From positions 1 through 8,251 of the forward strand of contig JAEWRJ010000185.1 of assembly GCA_023460055.1 (NCBI GenBank): DNA of 8,251 nucleotides, written 5' to 3'. This document shows, one piece after another, positions 7,333 through 8,251 of the stretch. Position 1 is the stretch's first letter. The number at the start of each line of letters is the position of its first letter. Under the pieces are notes generated by a model, which was not told the DNA's origin, ran no database searches, and worked only from the letters and a program-made list of their open reading frames with translations. The position numbers and the translations under genes are program-made. The stretch comes from Bacillota bacterium. Its GTDB lineage: Bacteria > Bacillota > Clostridia > Christensenellales > Aristaeellaceae.

Positions 7333-7874
7333 GCAATCAACAGACCAAGGGGCAGCCCGGCCGGAGAAAAGTATCTTTCTCCTCGCTGATCATATTGGCT
7401 TTACTGGGTATCGCCTTTTATTTCGCGTCCGGCAGCCTTCCGGGGCAGCAGGCGGAGCTGCCGTCGCACACAGCTGGAGTATCTGCCGCGTCAGCGGGAC
7501 AGGCGTCTTTGGAATCGCTCCCGGCATCAGCCGCTGAGCAAAAGCCCGGGGAGAAGGATACGGTGTTTGCCTATCTTAAAGAGTACGGCAAACTTCCGGA
7601 TTATTATATCACCAAGGATGAAGCCCGAAAGCTGGGCTGGGAGGGCGGCGGCCTGGAGGCTTACGCGCCCGGCAAGATGATCGGCGGCGACCGATTTGGC
7701 AACTTCGAGGGCTTGCTGCCAAAGAAATCGGGGCGCAGCTGGACAGAGGCAGATATCGGTACCATGCGCAAAACCAGCCGCGGATCGCAGCGCATCGTAT
7801 TTTCAAGCGATGGGCTGATCTACTTTACGAAGGACCACTATGAAAGCTTTGAAAAGCTGGGGGAGGCGGACTGA
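7329..7874 (+). CDS. Membrane-targeted barnase-family ribonuclease
   Basis: Guanyl-specific endoribonuclease of the barnase (N1/T1) family that cleaves RNA through a 2',3'-cyclic phosphate. It has 181 residues: a basic N-terminus (1-14), a hydrophobic segment (about 17-33) that is a signal peptide or anchor, an Ala/Ser/Gln-rich linker (about 36-74), then the RNase domain (about 76-181). That domain follows barnase closely: KLPDYYITKDEARKLGW (88-104), APGKMIGGDRF (113-123), KKSGRSWTEADI (132-143), SSDGLIYFTKDHYESF (159-174). By position the general base is Glu140 (barnase Glu73), the general acid His170 (His102), and phosphate-binding residues Arg151, Arg155 and Lys96 (Arg83, Arg87, Lys27). 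Barnase Arg59 is replaced by Phe126, while the guanine-recognising Glu60 is kept as Glu127. No lipobox cysteine is seen. GGGGGAGGG lies about ten bases upstream. The inhibitor gene follows without a gap. Likely roles are competition or extracellular RNA breakdown. Confidence 0.93.
   Translation: MSNQQTKGQPGRRKVSFSSLIILALLGIAFYFASGSLPGQQAELPSHTAGVSAASAGQASLESLPASAAEQKPGEKDTVFAYLKEYGKLPDYYITKDEARKLGWEGGGLEAYAPGKMIGGDRFGNFEGLLPKKSGRSWTEADIGTMRKTSRGSQRIVFSSDGLIYFTKDHYESFEKLGEAD
7859..7866 (+). promoter_or_regulatory. Ribosome binding site of the barstar gene
   Basis: GGGGGAGG lies within the last codons of the RNase gene, eight bases before the GTG at 7875. It decides the non-ATG start and explains how the inhibitor can be translated directly after, or independently of, the RNase. 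Confidence 0.75.
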
Positions 7875-8144
7875 GTGCGGCGCATCATCATCGACGCCGG
7901 GGATATGCGGGACAGGGACTCCCTGCACCTTGTCATGAAAGAGGCATTGAACCTTCCGGAGCACTACGGCCGCAACCTGGACGCGCTGTGGGATTGCCTG
8001 ATGGAGATCAGACCTGCCGAGCTTTATCTGCGCAACGCGAAACTGCTTGAGGCTTTGCCCGAGGGGTACGGCCGCAAGCTGATCGGGCTGCTTGAACAGG
8101 CAGGGGAAGAGCGGAAGGATTTTTCGGTTACTATTCAGCCCTAA
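7875..8144 (+). CDS. Barstar-family ribonuclease inhibitor
   Basis: Cytoplasmic immunity protein that blocks the active site of the RNase encoded just upstream. Its 89 residues equal the length of classical barstar. The binding helix matches well: LNLPEHYGRNLDALWDCL (25-42), giving Asp36 and Asp40 for barstar Asp35 and Asp39, and Trp39 for Trp38. The N-terminal strand is RRIIIDAGDM and the last strand is FSVTIQP. Two interface positions differ: His30 replaces Tyr29 and, by my alignment, Gln75 replaces Glu76. The start is a GTG immediately after the TGA of the RNase gene, with GGGGGAGG at good spacing. An internal ATG at residue 11 would remove the first strand, so GTG is preferred. No terminator hairpin follows; an opposing gene ends three bases downstream. 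Confidence 0.93.
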   Translation: MRRIIIDAGDMRDRDSLHLVMKEALNLPEHYGRNLDALWDCLMEIRPAELYLRNAKLLEALPEGYGRKLIGLLEQAGEERKDFSVTIQP

Positions 8145-8147
8145 GAA

Positions 8148-8251
8148 CTAAGAGGAGAGCACGCGCTGGTCATCCAAGGCCATCAGGATCGCCTTGAAGG
8201 GTAAAATGGATCGTCTTTTGCAGGTTTCAATGAAGCTCAGTATGTCGCAGT
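8148..8251 (-). CDS. C-terminal end of an unidentified gene, cut by window edge
   Basis: The minus strand is open from the window edge to a TAG at 8150-8148. The last residues read CDILSFIETCKRRSILPFKA followed by ILMALDDQRVLSS, 33 residues in all. The mix of hydrophobic and basic residues looks like real protein and the codon use resembles its neighbours, but the piece is too short to identify. It faces the barstar gene tail to tail with a 3-base gap. A chance open frame of this length is also possible. Confidence 0.4.
   Translation of the reverse strand, partial: CDILSFIETCKRRSILPFKAILMALDDQRVLSS

Noticed and set aside
8145..8200. Terminator after barstar
   Set aside because: No stem-loop followed by a T-run is visible in either direction.
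8148..8251. Possible transposase tail (faint similarity in tone to IS66-type C-termini)
   Set aside because: Only 33 residues are available, and its stop is 3 bases from the end of an intact barstar gene, which leaves no room for a terminal inverted repeat of an insertion sequence.

Overview
The window reads as a chromosomal segment of a Gram-positive bacterium of the class Clostridia (Bacillota). This is inferred from the yybS-rplI-dnaB order typical of Firmicutes, AGGAGG-type ribosome sites before most genes, promoters of the TTGACA/TATAAT type, and a topoisomerase pair of clostridial type. Base composition looks moderately GC-rich (judged by eye). A finer placement is not supported. Every clear gene has a strong family match, and coding sequence fills almost the whole window.

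Left block, minus strand (7188 down to 1). A two-gene type IIA topoisomerase operon (parE-like, then parC-like, overlapping by 8 bases) is followed by a near-consensus sigma-A promoter and then yybS (multi-pass membrane protein, DUF2232), rplI (ribosomal protein bL9) and dnaB (replicative helicase, cut by the window edge). yybS and rplI overlap by 4 bases. The c-di-AMP phosphodiesterase gene gdpP, which lies between yybS and rplI in Bacillus subtilis, is absent here. The topoisomerase A subunit lacks a GyrA box in the first blade of its C-terminal domain but has a related QGRGGKG motif in a late blade. It is therefore called topoisomerase IV rather than gyrase, with some doubt.

Middle (7189-7328). 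A 140-base divergent regulatory region holds an extended -10 promoter towards parE, an interleaved TATAAT promoter in the opposite direction, and a perfect 12-base palindrome near the predicted parE transcription start.

Right block, plus strand (7329-8144). A membrane-targeted barnase-family guanyl-specific RNase is followed with no gap by a barstar-family inhibitor with a GTG start. The catalytic residues and most of the interface are recognisable. Two residues that pair in the classical complex (barnase Arg59, barstar Glu76) are both replaced, which suggests a private, co-evolved toxin-immunity pair. Three bases beyond the barstar stop, an unidentified minus-strand gene ends and runs off the window.

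The left genes serve DNA replication, topology and translation. The right pair is an accessory RNase-immunity module sharing a promoter region with the topoisomerase operon.
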